Assembly (NCBI GenBank): GCA_037501455.1
Contig: CM074862.1
Location: forward strand, 83,816,001-83,880,000
Length of the DNA: 64,000 nt
Direction of reading: 5' to 3'
From: Lantana camara
Taxonomy: Eukaryota; Streptophyta; Magnoliopsida; Lamiales; Verbenaceae
Of this stretch, positions 25,601 to 38,023 are shown one piece after another. The notes beneath the pieces were generated by a model that made no database searches, was not told the DNA's origin, and saw only the letters and a program-made list of their open reading frames with translations. The position numbers and the translations under genes are program-made. Numbering within the stretch: position 1 is the stretch's first letter; each line of letters begins with the position of its first letter.

Positions 25601-26026
25601 TTCAACAGAGAGCTGCGTCGTTTCCTTCCTCATGCCTAACCTAAAATATAGATCTTTGGCTTTCACGGAGCAGTGACAGAGAGGTTAGCAAGGCGTTGGC
25701 CGTAGAGAGTTCCTAGTAGCCGAGAATGAAGAGGATGGTGGCAAAGAGAGCTGGGTGTTATGTTTGAGTCGTCGGGAGAATGGCGACGACATTGCTTTTT
25801 GTGAAGGCGTCAACGGCATTGCTTTCTGTGAAGGCGATAGTTCCAAGCACCACCGATTGTGAAGACGGTGGAACGAACAACGACAATGGCAATGGAGATG
25901 AAGAGCGAGTTTATTAGGAGCAAAAAGAATTATGGAGAAATGGCTTTGTAGCTGGAATCGCAGGGAAGTGCATAGGAATTGTTCACAAAGTGAGAAAAAA
26001 TTTGATTTTCGTGTGTGGGGGGTGGC

Positions 26027-26044
26027 GGGGGGGGGGGGGGGGGG
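26027..26044 (+). repeat. Run of 18 guanines
   Basis: An uninterrupted G18 tract preceded by G6 at 26017-26022. It could form a G-quadruplex. It lies in the hAT element close to its right subterminal array. Confidence 0.9.
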
Positions 26045-26715
26045 AAATGGCAGCGGGTTTCTCAGCTATATATGGGGTTTTGGGGCGGGTTATCAGGTTG
26101 AGGGTCGGGTTATCAGGCTGGGGCGGGTTAATGGGTGACCTGAAAAAATATCAGGTCAACCCGAACCCAACCCGGACCCTATAATTTCAGGTTAGGGTTG
26201 GGGTTTTCGGGTTCAACCTCGGGTCGGGTTGGGTTCGGGTTAAAAATTTTCATGTTATATCCCTTCGTTGACCCGACCCACCCGAATTGACAGCCCTAGT
26301 CACTATAGGTTTGCTTCTTTCACATCCCCAGTTAACGTAATGTCTAAGACTCTGAATAAGAAAAGTAAATTAGTTTTTCTTGATATTGTTTAATTATTTA
26401 ATTTATTTGATTATAAATAATTTAAAGTATCAAACTTTGCTTGAATTTCTAAAAGGATTTTTTATATTTACACCCTATACAAGATTGTATAATTACAACT
26501 CATATTCGCTTAAATAAAAATCACATATTTTCACTCTTAAAATTTTCAAAAATTACAAATTGTTTCATTAAATTAGGATTTAATTAGTTGATTTTATGAG
26601 TAAATTGATCATTTTACCGCAACTTATGTTTTAAAAAATTCTAAAAACCAAAACAAAAAATATTTACAAAATACTCAACTCAAATTCAATTTTAAAGTTA
26701 CTATAATAATGGATT

Positions 26716-26992
26716 TGTTACAAACAATTAATGAAGATGTGAATGCCATTGTTCAACAATTCATGTTATGCATTTAAGGCGTTACGTTTTAAATGCGTAA
26801 ATGCACAATAAATTCTATTAGGCAACATGTAAATTCTTCTTATAAATATCTCATTATTTCAGTTCATTTAGAAAACACACAAATTTATAATACATATTAT
26901 AGATAGTATTAAATATATCTCATACTGAGTATTAAGAATCATTCAATTACTTTTGTCCTATTTCGCGTATTTACAATTTCAGTTCTACAACA
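26716..26992 (+). repeat. 5' LTR of the short-LTR copia element
   Basis: 277 bp, TGTTACAAAC...TTCTACAACA. A TATA-like CTTATAAATATC is at about 26838-26849. Nearly identical to the right LTR apart from the insertion there. Confidence 0.9.
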
Positions 26993-27648
26993 CATTATCA
27001 GCACGATCATTTTAGTTATCAGCACGATCGTTCTATTTTCTCCGATGAATCGACTAGAAGACGAGAGTAATATTTTCTATCTATTTATTTACATTCTCAG
27101 ATTACATATCCATTTAAAATTTCATATATAGTATTATTACGAGTGAGTATATCTCCCCATAATAATTATTTATATATAATAAAATGTTAAATTCTCATAA
27201 TATTATTTAATTATTTATATCCAATGGAAAACTAAACCTCCTAATAATATTAACTTATTTATAATGGAAGCCCGAACCTCCTTATAATATTTATTTATCT
27301 GTAATGGGAGATCATGGCTCTTTTATTCATTTATGCAGTACAGAATTAAATCCATTTAAATTATGTTCTAACTGTTAATATTTATACTTATGTATTAATT
27401 GTTTTGCATATGTTTTTATTAACATTAAACATACATAACTTATTCTCATTAATACTTACATATAGATTTAATTGCATGCATACGTATTAATTACTTTTAC
27501 ATTTATTTGTGCTCTTAGTAAAATAAAATAAAATATATATATATCATCTTCATTGTACTTTTCATGATCCCTTAATTGCCCACGTGTATAAGATTTAAAC
27601 TTGATGCAAAGATCCATCTAAAATGCAAGAGGTCTCGGTGAAACAATT

Positions 27649-28568
27649 ATGAAAGAAAATGAAGCATCAAGCCAAGATAAGGCTAAGTCCATGATTTTTA
27701 TCCGTCATCACCTTGATGAAGGATTAAAAACTGAGTATTTAACTGTAAAGGACCCGCTTGAATTGTGGGACAACTTAAGGGAGAGGTATGATCATCAGAA
27801 AACTGTTATCCTCCCTAAGGCTCGTTATGAGTGGATTCATTTGAGGCTACAAGATTTCAAAATTGAATCTGAGTATAACTCAGTGGTTTTCAAAATCAGT
27901 TCTAAGCTGAAATTGTGTGGTAAACCCCTTATTGATAATGATTTACTTGAGAAAACCTACTTTACTTTTCACCCCTCAAATTTGCTCATGTAACAGCAAT
28001 ATCAAAGGGTTTTACAAAATATTCTCAGTTAATCTCATGTCTCTTGGTAACCGAAATGAATAATGAGCTTTTATTGAAAAATCATGAAAGCCACCCCACT
28101 GGATCTGCTCCTTTGCCAGAAGCAAATGCAGCAGTACACAACTACCCCGGAAGAGGTGGTCGTGGTCATGGACGAGGTCGTGACCGAGGCCATAGAAACT
28201 ACAGTTATCATCATCCTGGTGGTACTTCTGGAAGCCAGAAAAATAATCATGAAAGAAAACAAAGAAAACGCAAATTTGCCCAAAATGATTATCAGAAGGG
28301 TATAGAAAACCCATGCTTTCGGTGTGGTCTAAAGGGCTACTGGATGCATACCTGTTGTACACCTGTCCATTTTGTTAAGCTATATCAAGCTTCAATCAAA
28401 GGAAAGGGAAAAAATATTGAGGCAAATTTTGCAAATAATATCCCTGATTTCGATAATCCAGATAACGAGATTGAAGCAAATATGGCACTCAAGGATGATG
28501 AATTTGACAGCTTCACCGATATCACACATCTCGATACGACTGATTTTCTCATGTCGAATGAACTCTAA
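27649..28568 (+). pseudogene. Copia Gag remnant with zinc knuckle
   Basis: Packages element RNA in the virus-like particle. The first block (27649-27993) reads ...MIFIRHHLDEGLKTEYL... and DPLELWDNLRERYDH, typical of plant copia Gag. A stop at 27991-27993 and a frame change separate it from 28044-28568, which has a glycine/arginine-rich RNA-binding stretch (GRGGRGHGRGRDRGH) and a knuckle CFRCGLKGYWMHTCC. In the knuckle the usual His of CX2CX4HX4C is Tyr (GY instead of GH), which should weaken zinc binding. The N-terminal part upstream of 27649 is degraded. Confidence 0.8.
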
Positions 28569-28731
28569 CTTACATAGTTGATTATTAGTTATATGCTATT
28601 TGAACTTTCTCTCGTATAGTATTATGTTTTATTTCCTATCATTATGTACCCCCCGTTTTGCTATTAGTATTATTATCCCACATGTTATTTTCATTCCCTT
28701 ATTATGAATTTTTTATTTTGATTATGAAGAT

Positions 28732-31700
28732 ATGGATACATCACTGCATTCATACGAGATCGACTCAAATAAAAGGAATATATGTCTTGCAGACAGTGCC
28801 ACGACGCACACAATCCTAAAGGATAGAAAATATTTCTCTCATTTGATAAAAAGTGAAGCAAATGTCAATACTATATCGGGCAGTGCAAAATTGATTGAAG
28901 GCTCTGGAAGAGCTATAATATTACTACCCCATAGGGCAAAGTTTATAATTAATGATGCATTGTTTTGCTCTAAGTCCCAGAGAAATTTGTTGAGCTTCAA
29001 AGATATCCGTCTTAATGGATATCACATTGAAACTGGAAATGAGAAGAATACTGAATACTTGTATATAATAAGTATTGAATCTAACAAAAGGCGTGTTTTG
29101 GAAAAATTACCTGCTTTCTCATCAGGTTTATATCATACACGCATAGGTGCAATTGAAGCACATGCCATCACAAACCAGAAGTTTGTGGATCCACAAGATT
29201 TTATTATTTGGCATGATCGATTGGGTCACCCCGGTTTAACAATGATGTGAAAGATCTTTGAAAGTACACAAGGGCATCCTTTAAGGAACCAAAAGATTCA
29301 TCAAAAAGGATCCGTGTACAACTTGTTCTCTTGGGAAATTGATTGTGAGACCATCACCAGTTAAAATAAAAGATGAATCACCTGCTTTTCTTGAACGTAT
29401 TCAAGGTGATATATATGGACCAATTCATCCACCATGTGGGCCATTTCGATATTTTATGGTATTGATAGATGCATCTACCAGATGGTCACATGTTTGTTTG
29501 TTATCAACTCGTAATATGGCATTTGCAAGATTGCTTGCCCAAATTATTAAATTACGAGCACAATTTCCTGATAACACAATCAAGAAAATTCGATTGGATA
29601 ATGCTGGTGAGTTCACATCCCAAACATTTAAGGATTATTGTATGGCATCTGGAATTACTGTTGAGCATCATGTTGCTCATGTCCATACACAGAATGGTTT
29701 AGCTGAATCATTAATTAAACGTCTTCAGCTTATTGCTAGACCACTGATAATGAGAACAAAGCTTCCAATTTCAGCATGGGGATATATGATTTTACATACA
29801 GAGACATTAATTCGCATTATACCAAGTGCTTATCATAAATACTCCCCGTTCTAACTTACATGTGGTCAAGAACCAAATATTTCCCATCTACGAATTTTTG
29901 GTTTTGCAGTATATGTGTCTGTAGCACCACCACAACGTAATAAAATGGGGCCAGAGAGAAGATTGGGAATTTATGTTGGATATGAAAGTCCATCCATTAT
30001 CAGATATCTTGAACCACAAACGGGTGATATTTTTAGAGCACGTTTTGTTGACTGTCATTTTGATGAAAATGTTTTCCCAGCATTATGGGGAGAAAACAAA
30101 CAGTTGGAAAATGATATTTCATGGTATGAACCATCATTATTGCATCTTGATCCACGCACAAAGCACTGTGAGATGGAAGTACAAAAGATTGTACACTTGC
30201 AAAGTATTGCAAATCAATTACCAGATGCTTTTACAAATGCAAAACGAGTGACTAAGTCACATATACCAGCTGTTAATACTCCCGCTCGAATTGAGATTCC
30301 AAAAGGTCAACCTGAGAAAAATATTGCTCATGAATCTACGACACGCCTGAAGCATGGTAGACCTCCTGGATCGAAGGATAAGAATCCTCGTAAAAGAAAA
30401 TGAGCTAATATGAATGATGATCACGGTATAGAAAAAAGTATCCCAAAAGAGACACTAAATGAGAAAGATATCACAAAAGGAATTTTGAATAAAGAAAGTG
30501 TCCCAGAAGAGACACAAAACGAGGAAAGTGTTCGAAAGGAAACACAAAGTGAGAAAATGAAGAAATCTCAATTAATTACTTGTATTCAAGAAAGTTGTGG
30601 AATCAAAGTGATATCAACATTGTTGAAATATTTTCTTACACCGTAGACATCATTCATGAAAATGAAGATCCTGAACCAAGATCTATCATTGAATGTCAAA
30701 ATAGACATGATTGGAATAAATGAAAATACGCTATTCAGGCTGAATTAAATTCTTTGAATAAAAGAAGTGTGTTTGGACCTGTTGTCCCCACACCTGAAGG
30801 TGTAAAACCTGTCGGGTACAAATGGGTTTTCGTACGAAAACGAAATAAGAAAAATGAAGTCACAAGATATAAAGTAAGGCTTGTTGCCCAAAGATTTTCT
30901 CAAAGACCCGGAATTGATTATGAGGAAACGTATTCTCCTGTCATGGATGCAACTACGTTTAGATATTTAATCAGCTTTACAGTTTCCCAAGAATTACAAA
31001 TGCGTCTAATGGATGTTGTTACAGCTTACTTGTATGGATCACTTGATAGTGATATTTATATGAAAGTCCCTGAAGGATTTAAAATGCCTAAAGCATTAAA
31101 ATCGAAACCTAAAGAGAAATGTTCAATCAAATTACAAAGATCTCTTTACGGGTGAAAGTAGTCAGGACGCATGTGGTACAATCGTTTGAGCGAATTCCTA
31201 TCAAAGAAAGGATATGTGAATAATCTAATTTGTCCATGCATATATATTAAGATAACAGTATCCGAATACGTTACTATTGCTATCTATGTTGATGATTTGA
31301 ATATTATTGGGACTGCTAAAGAAATCCATGAAACGGCAGTATATTTAAAGAATGAATTTGAAATGAAAGATCATGGGGAAACCAAATTCTGTCTTGGTTT
31401 GCAGATTGAGCATAAACAAAATGAAATTTTTGTACATCAATCAGCTTATACCGAAAGAGTGTTGAAACGCTTTAATATGGATAAAGCAAACCCTTTGAGC
31501 ACTCCAATGATTGGGAGATCGCTAAGTGTAGAAACAGATCCATTTCGCCCTTGCGAAGAAAATGAAGAAATCCTTGGATCTGAAACACCATACCTCAGTG
31601 TAATCGGGGCTCTTATGTATCTTGCTAATTGTGCTAGACCTGACATATCTTTTGCAGTTAATTTATTAGAGAGATTCAGTTCATCCCCAACTAAAAGACA

Positions 31701-32180
31701 TTGGAATGGGATTAAACATCTATTCCGATATCTTCGAGGTACAGTTGATTTGGATTATTTTATTCTAAAAATACAAACCATGTTTTGGTTGGTTATGCAG
31801 ATGCAGGATATCTATCAGATCCACACAAAGCTAGATCCCAAACAGGTTACGTATTTACACTTGGAGGCACTGCAATTTCTTGGAGATCGCAGAAACAAAC
31901 ACTTGTTGCTACTTCTTCCAACCATGCTGAAGTCATTGCACTTTATGAAGCGAGTCGAGAATATTTTTGGGTAAGATCTATGACATAACACATCTTGACC
32001 TCCTGTGGCATATCAATTGATAAAAGTCCAACGACGATATATGAAGACAATGCCGCATGTATTGCTCAAATGAAGGAGGGATATATTAAAACTGACAGAA
32101 CCAAACATATCCCACCGAAGTTTTACCAATATACACAAGATCTTGAGAAGAATAGAGAAATCAGTGTCCAATATGTTTAA
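28732..32180 (+). pseudogene. Copia Pol remnant: protease, integrase, RT, RNase H
   Basis: Protease: ICLADSATTHTILKDRKYF near 28775, where the catalytic D(S/T)G/A triad appears as DSA. Integrase: zinc-binding start IIWHDRLGHPG (29203), then IQGDIYGPI, IRLDNAGEF (second Asp) and HTQNGLAESLIKR (Glu), to 29854. The C-terminal part continues at 29863-30403. RT: PVGYKWVFVRKRNK (30809), RLVAQRFSQRPGIDY, MDVVTAYLYG and the active-site YVDD at about 31288. RNase H: VGYADAGYLSDP (31788) to ATSSNHAEVIALYEAS and then IYEDNAACIAQMK (32037). Breaks: TGA at 29248 followed by a frameshift, stops at 29852 and 30401, a frame change before 30754, TGA and TAG near 31153-31164, and a frameshift at about 31780. 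Not functional. Confidence 0.92.
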
Positions 32181-32440
32181 TAATGTCACAACTCTGCAGA
32201 TCTCTTAACAAAGGCGCTCCCCACTACAATTTTCAAGAATCATGTCCATGATATTGGAATGCATCATCTTCGAGATTTATGAAAAGATCTACCGATGTTA
32301 ACAACAGGGGGAACATACACAGCTGTACTCTTTTCCTTCTTCAGGTTTTTGTCCCACTGGGTTTTTCCTGATAAGGTTTTTAATGAGGCAGCACTAAAGA
32401 CATATACAAGAGAGATATTTACAATGACATTTAAGGGGAG

Positions 32441-33151
32441 TGTTACAAACAATTGATGAAGATGTGAATGCCATTGTTCAACATTCATGTTATGCATTTA
32501 AGGCATTACGTTTTAAATGCGTAAATGCACAATAAATTCTATTAGGCAACATGTAAATTATTCTTATAAATATCTCATTATTTCAGTTAGGGATGGCAAC
32601 GAGTCGAGCCAGCTCGCGAGCCACACGAGTCGAGCCGAACCGAGCCCGGACTCGAACCCTTTGAGTCTTGGCTCGTGGCTCGCGAGCCGGCTCGCGAACC
32701 CACATATTTAATTAAAAAATTAATATTTTAATTTTTATATATATAAATATTTTATAAATATATAATATTATATATATATTTATTAAATTTTATACAAAAT
32801 GAATAAAAAAATAATATATTTATTATATATATTCATTTAATATATATTATTATATATAAAAATATATTAAATTATTAAAAAAACTAATTTTTTTATTAAA
32901 AATAATATTTATGGCCGAGCCTCGAGCCGAGCCTTCCTCGAGCCTTGGTCTAGCCGAGCCCGAGCCTGTAAAAAAGGCCAAGGCTCGGCTCGGCTCGGCT
33001 CATTGCCATCCCTGATTTCAGTTCATTTAGAAAACACACAGATTTATAATACATATTATAGATAGTATTAAATATATCTCATACTGAGTATTAAGAATCA
33101 TTCAATTACTTTTGTCCTATTTCGCGTATTTACAATTTCAGTTTTACAAAA
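32441..33151 (+). repeat. 3' LTR of the short-LTR copia element, with MITE inside
   Basis: Same sequence as 26716-26992, interrupted after 'tatctcattatttcagt' by a 427-bp hAT MITE. The last bases read ACAAAA rather than ACAACA. Confidence 0.9.
32588..33014. mobile_element. hAT MITE in the copia 3' LTR
   Basis: TAGGGATGGCAACGAG (start) and CATTGCCATCCCTG (end) are inverted repeats, flanked by the 8-bp TSD ATTTCAGT (32580-32587 and 33015-33022). The subterminal parts are arrays of GAGCC/GGCTCG words, and the core is AT-rich. The other LTR at 26716 provides the uninterrupted site. Confidence 0.9.
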
Positions 33152-33508
33152 GGATTAATTTTTGTAAAATTTTTATTTTTCTTTTTTAATTTTTCCAATT
33201 AAGGGTGTAAAGGTTAATTTTTCCATTAATTAACTTAAACCCTAAAGTAATGAGGTTATTTGTGATATTTCCATTTAAACGGATATAAGTTGTAATTATG
33301 CACTGTTGTAAGGGGGCCTAAATGTGAAAAAAACCTTTCAAAAAAATATCATTGAGGACTTTTTGGAACATACTCGTAGAAAATTTACTTGAATTAAACC
33401 AAACCATGAACAAACTCATTCATATCATTCATAAGGTTTTTTTTTTAATTTTTTTCCCATTTATTTAATTAAATGCAAGTTTTTTATGTCATGATTATTT
33501 ATTGATAT

Positions 33509-33617
33509 GCCAACAGGGGTTGGTCAAGTGGTCTGAGGATTGATTCTCGAAGGCAAAGACCCGAGTTCAAATCCCTCTGGCCACTTGGGGTGCGTGTGTA
33601 GAAAAAAAGAAAAAAAA
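33509..33617 (+). mobile_element. tRNA-derived SINE
   Basis: 109 bp with a pol III A box (TGGTCAAGTGG, about 33531) and B box (GAGTTCAAATCCC, about 33562), ending in an A-rich tail. A perfect 18-bp TSD ATGATTATTTATTGATAT lies at 33491-33508 and 33618-33635, as expected for LINE-mediated insertion. It is not a tRNA gene: there is no acceptor stem pairing or cloverleaf. Confidence 0.9.
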
Positions 33618-34713
33618 ATGATTATTTATTGATATCTCATTTGCTACCTCTTTAGAATGAAAAGATATATATTATTTGTAGTCATTTCTTTTAAACCCTC
33701 TTTGTTAAAATGCATCTTAAAAAATTCAAAATATCTTATATCAAAATTATTTGGTATGCAATACGTACAAGTACCGTAATCGTTTGAGTAATCCGTGTCC
33801 CGACCTTCCCACACGGTGAATAACAATAATAATAACAATAACATAATAATATATAAGTTCCAATCTTCTTTCCTCGGAACGGTCGCCAGGTTTGCAAGGG
33901 CCAAACCATCTAATAATGACAATATCGAGATGGGGGATCATAACTCCTACCCCCTCCTTCGATGGGTTGACCACCGGCTCAAGAATCTCCCGCCTTCCAG
34001 CCTCCTTAGGTCGCGCGAGGACATTCTCAAAGGGTACTGTATGCAATGGCTTATCCGATGGCCTGATGCCGTACCGGTCTCCATTCACACATTTCCCCGA
34101 AACTGCAATAATACGTGCATGAAGTGCATGATCTCACCAAAATATTTCAAGTCATGGAAATAATAATAAGTCATTTTTAAGAAAGGATTTACTCGATGAC
34201 TTTACTTTGAAAACTTGTCACATAAGGTTGTAGGGTTTGCATACATAACTAGAACGAAAAACACCATCACCTGGAATACGACAAGACAAGAGACATGAGC
34301 AATACGGGTGCCTACTCGATCCAGAAGTCTCCGCCACTACAAGAAAACAGCCGAAACAGACGGGAAAAAACCGACAGAATTCCAATGAAATTCCCACGGC
34401 CAAGAAAAACTGCATTCCAACGGAAAAGTTGTAGGAATTTCGTCGGAAATTTTGGCGAAATTTTTTAAAAAAATGCGCCAAAAGTTCCAACGGAAAATTA
34501 AGGACAAGGTATAACATTTCCGGTCTGTTTTTTTTATTCTTCATTAAAAAACCAATAGAATTTTTCCGTTGGTTTTCCGTTGGAATTTTCAATGAAATAA
34601 AAATTCTAACAGAAAAATCTCATCGTTTTTTTATTCTTCATAAAAAAACCAACGGAATTTTTCCCTTTGTTTTCCGTTGGAATTTTCAATGAAATAAAAA
34701 TTCCAACGGAAAA

Positions 34714-36084
34714 TGATATGTCACATATTTGTCCAATTAATGAGCTTGAAATGTTATACCTTGTCCTTAATTTGATATAAATTGTGGATATTTAATTGCT
34801 TTGTATGTTTTCTTGTTGGAAAATATAGTTTCAGGAAAAATGGACTGACATACACCACTTTGGCGTTGGACTACAATATTAGAAGATTGATGCAGCCTTG
34901 GACTCTCTCTCTAGTCTGTACACATTACATTCCTTTGGGGCCCACTTCCATACATCTTGGGCTTTGATTTGAAGAATCCATGAACGCAGCCAAATATACT
35001 TGGGAAGAGGCCCTTTAATTCATAAGCTACAAGCCCACTACTAGAGATTTCCACAAAAGTCCAAGCCCTATAATTTTGTGGGAGTTACATACATTGAATG
35101 GGGGAAGAACGTGGCTTGGATTGCACTTATATTCTGGAATTAGTGAAGAACGTGGGAAGATCATGGGAAGGGAATTAAGAGCACCTCACACTACATAAAC
35201 GCAGCAGCTGGCGGACTCACGAGATACAACACGCGGACTCACGAGATACAACACGCTGACACACGAGAAACGCAGCAGCTAGGTTTCGTACTAGTTGGGA
35301 TTTTCCATGATTATGCTAGACTTGTGAGACTAATCTATTTTAATTAGTTTGTTTATGCTATCCGTATTGCTTCCATATTCTTGTCAATGTTATTTTAATT
35401 AATTCTTTGATTGTGGCCAGATCGTAGAATTGTTAATTTGCATATAGCTATCTAATTCATTTGGCGGTGTTAGCTAAATAATTAGAATTTGTAGCAATCG
35501 ATACTAGGACATAATGTTTGTCTGATTTCGTGTCGAGGAGTTTGCGGTCTAATCGAGTGAAGCAGGAGTCTATGCATAACCGGTTAGGATTAGTTTTTCT
35601 TTGGTGCTCAAAGCTGTTAATTGATTGAATCTTGGAGAGAGTCTCGAAAAGGTTATCGATTAATTAGGGAGTAATTTTTAGGAGTTTTTTTAATTACTCT
35701 AAAGCTAAGAAGAAACAAGGGAGCCAGAGGTAGTTGGTAACCATAACTAATCTAGCGTTAAGCCAATGAAAATCTTAAGTCGATGATCGTAGTCTATGCA
35801 TAATTAGGAATTTCCCGACTATTTGTTATCTACTGAATTACTTGAGTTTACTTTGAGTTTTAGTCTAATTTAATTATTTCTTGTTTGATAGTTTAATTTA
35901 ATTGTTTTTAGTTTAGTCAAAAATCTTAAAACCCCTCCTTTAATTATTTTGGCACGTTCCTTGGTTTAATTGAAAGTTACAATATTGTTCAATTTCTTCG
36001 TGGATCGACCCCTTTTACCACTATTTGTAATTTATTTGTATTCGGTACTTGGAACTTTATTTTTGGTGGCCTCGGCACCCATCA
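34714..36084 (+). mobile_element. Solo LTR inside the CACTA element
   Basis: Begins TGATATGTCACATA and ends CTCGGCACCCATCA, flanked by a perfect TSD GAAAA (34709-34713 and 36085-36089) within the CACTA motif 'cggaaaa'. The end ('tcgtggatcgacccc...ggtggcctcggcaccc') resembles the 3' end of plant Tat/Ogre/Athila-type gypsy LTRs, so orientation plus is inferred. No coding sequence. Confidence 0.82.
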
Positions 36085-36629
36085 GAAAACCAACGGAAAA
36101 ATCCCGTCGATTTTTTTTATTCTTCATTAAAAAAACCAATGGAATTTTTCCGTTCGAATTTTCAATGAAATAAAAATTCCAACGGAAAAATCTCATCGTT
36201 TTTTTTATTCTTCATTAAAAAAACCAACGGAATTTTTCTCTTGGTTTTCCTTTGGAATTTTCAATGAAATAAAAATCCGTTGGTTTTCCATCGGTTTCCG
36301 TTGGTTTTCCGTCAAAAATTTTCAATTAAATTTAATTAAAAAAATACAATTATAGTTAATACAATTAATTATATATTTAAAAATTATATAATATATAAAT
36401 TATTAATATGATATTTTATATAATTTTAAGTATATACATTACTCATTAAAACACAAAAGTATATAAGCTAACAATTTTATTATAATATCTCAATAAATAT
36501 GATTATATTTAATTCAAATAATCATATATTTAAAATTTTATATTTTAAACTAATAACAAAAAAGTATTTAAATAATTAATTGAAATTAGTGTATAAATAT
36601 ATTTAAAAACATAATAGTAATAAGAACGA

Positions 36630-36700
36630 ACTTGTCCAAGTTGGTAAGGGAGTCATTATTTTTCCTTGGAGACTCGAGTTTGAATCCCAGCTCGCGCAAT
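36630..36700 (+). mobile_element. Possible tRNA-derived SINE fragment
   Basis: A-box-like TCCAAGTTGGTAAGGG near 36633 and B-box-like GAGTTTGAATCCC at 36676-36688. No TSD was found. A short piece of a tRNA-derived sequence is the simplest reading. Confidence 0.4.
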
Positions 36701-38023
36701 TAATTAAGAATTAATTCTTGCAATGGCTCAAGCTCAGCTCAATGGTTTGGGTGTTGGCTCGTCCGAGGGTTGGTGTGGCTCGTTTCATGGGTGGTTCGGC
36801 TCTCACAAATAAAATTTTTATTTTTTTAATTTATTTATTTTTATTTTTTTTTCCGATGGAATATCGACGAAAAATTACGTTGGCAATCCATCGTTTAGCT
36901 TAAAAATTAAATCAGTTTTGTTTCGTTGGTTTTCCATTGGAAAAAAATTCTGACGAAAAACCGACGAAAATTTTCCGTTGGAAAATATTTTGATGAAATT
37001 CCATTGAAAATATATTTCCAATGGAAAACCAATCGAATGAACCTGTTGGCACCCAATTCCAACGATGTTTTTTTCAACGGGCGCCATCCCGTTGGTTTTC
37101 CGTTGGAAATCTGTTTTTCCAACGGAATTTCTGAAATTCCCATCGGTTTTTTCAGTCGGTTCTCGACAGATTTTTTGTAATGCGCCCTGGAGATGAACTG
37201 TATAAGAGAAGGGACAATGCGTACTCGTGAGAAATGATTCAATATGAGATCAAATATGACGCACAACATTGATACGAGGTGTCGTGGAATGATATGACAT
37301 GTATACGTGAATTATTGGATGATATGCTATGTCGTGATAGTGTTCATGAGCACAATTAATACCCCACGTATAAAATAGACATATAATTCAAGTGTATGTA
37401 TGATACGTAGTCATGCAACAAATACTCAAATGCAATTAAATCAAATACGCAGCTAACTTAATCATGCTCGACAATCCAACACGAGATTTACATCATAGAA
37501 GCATGCTAGGCACATAAACAATCTCACGACATACTAAACCATTGAATTAACACATAAATCAATCCATACATAACAATTAGGCCATGTATACAAATTATAT
37601 AAACAAGGTAACTACACAATTAATGCCTAGAGCACTAACCATGCGCCAATCAAGCCACGTAGTACTCGAATCCAACAAACGGATTCGATACAATAAACAT
37701 ATATAACAATTATTCGGGAATGCAATCCTCATTTTTCACACAATTCAAGTACACGAGCAATTAGACAATCAAACACACATATTAAAATATAGTACGACAC
37801 ATTAGGATCATGATTGGGATGGAAAAAAGCGAAAAGAAAGCAAAACAAGACAAAAAGAGTACAAATAACAAGACAAAGCCCAGGGATTACGACCTACGTC
37901 ACGAGCGTGACCATGTCCGTGATCATTTGGACAATTAAAATAACAGAATAACGCCCAGGCAACATGGCCATCATCATGATTGTGATAAAAAGCTCATCAA
38001 GCCCATGACAAAAAACAAGGGGG

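Larger units (their letters stand above)
25206..26298. mobile_element. hAT-type non-autonomous element with captured sequence
   Basis: The termini TAGGGGTGTCAATTTCGG (25206) and CCGAATTGACAGCCCTA (26298) are inverted repeats, flanked by a perfect 8-bp TSD GTCACTAT (25198-25205 and 26299-26306), typical of hAT. Both subterminal regions are arrays of GGGTCGGGTT-like motifs. The middle (about 25380-26020) is unlike the ends: it carries Site II and telo-box promoter motifs followed by GC-richer, exon-like DNA. There is no transposase. Confidence 0.9.
26716..33151 (+). mobile_element. Ty1/copia retrotransposon, short LTRs
   Basis: LTRs of 277 bp (26716-26992) and 711 bp (32441-33151; about 276 bp without a nested MITE and its TSD copy) start TGTTACAAACAATT. 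A perfect TSD GGATT lies at 26711-26715 and 33152-33156. The internal region begins CATTATCAGCACGATC and ends with the polypurine tract TTAAGGGGAG (32431-32440). Gag, protease, integrase, RT and RNase H follow in copia order on the plus strand, all with stops or frameshifts. Confidence 0.93.
26452..33338. mobile_element. Inverted-repeat element (MULE-MITE-like) split by a copia element
   Basis: The left arm (from 26452: AAAGGATTTTTTATATTTACACC, then 'tataattacaactcatattcgctt') is complementary to the right arm (ending 33338: 'aaacggatataagttgtaattatgcac', then GTGAAAAAAACCTTT). The arms are about 75 bp with several mismatches. The plus-strand copia element 26716-33151 is inserted near the middle. 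No convincing TSD was found, so the class is a guess from the long arms. Confidence 0.55.
34335..37182. mobile_element. CACTA-type non-autonomous element
   Basis: Begins CACTACAAGAAAACAGCC at 34335; the right end, read on the minus strand, is CATTACAAAAAATCTG at 37182, with one substitution in CACTA. The 3-bp TSD CGC flanks it (34332-34334 and 37183-37185). Subterminal regions are packed with the word TTCCGTTGG and its complement in both orientations, as expected for CACTA transposase-binding arrays. No transposase is present. A solo LTR (34714-36084) and a tRNA-like SINE fragment (about 36630-36700) are inside. Confidence 0.85.

Noticed and set aside
26452..33338. MULE TSD for the split inverted-repeat element
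   Set aside because: Sequences next to the two arms do not match over 8-11 bp, so the class is left open.
33520..33575. tRNA gene
   Set aside because: A and B boxes are present but no cloverleaf or acceptor stem; the A-rich tail and 18-bp TSD identify a SINE.
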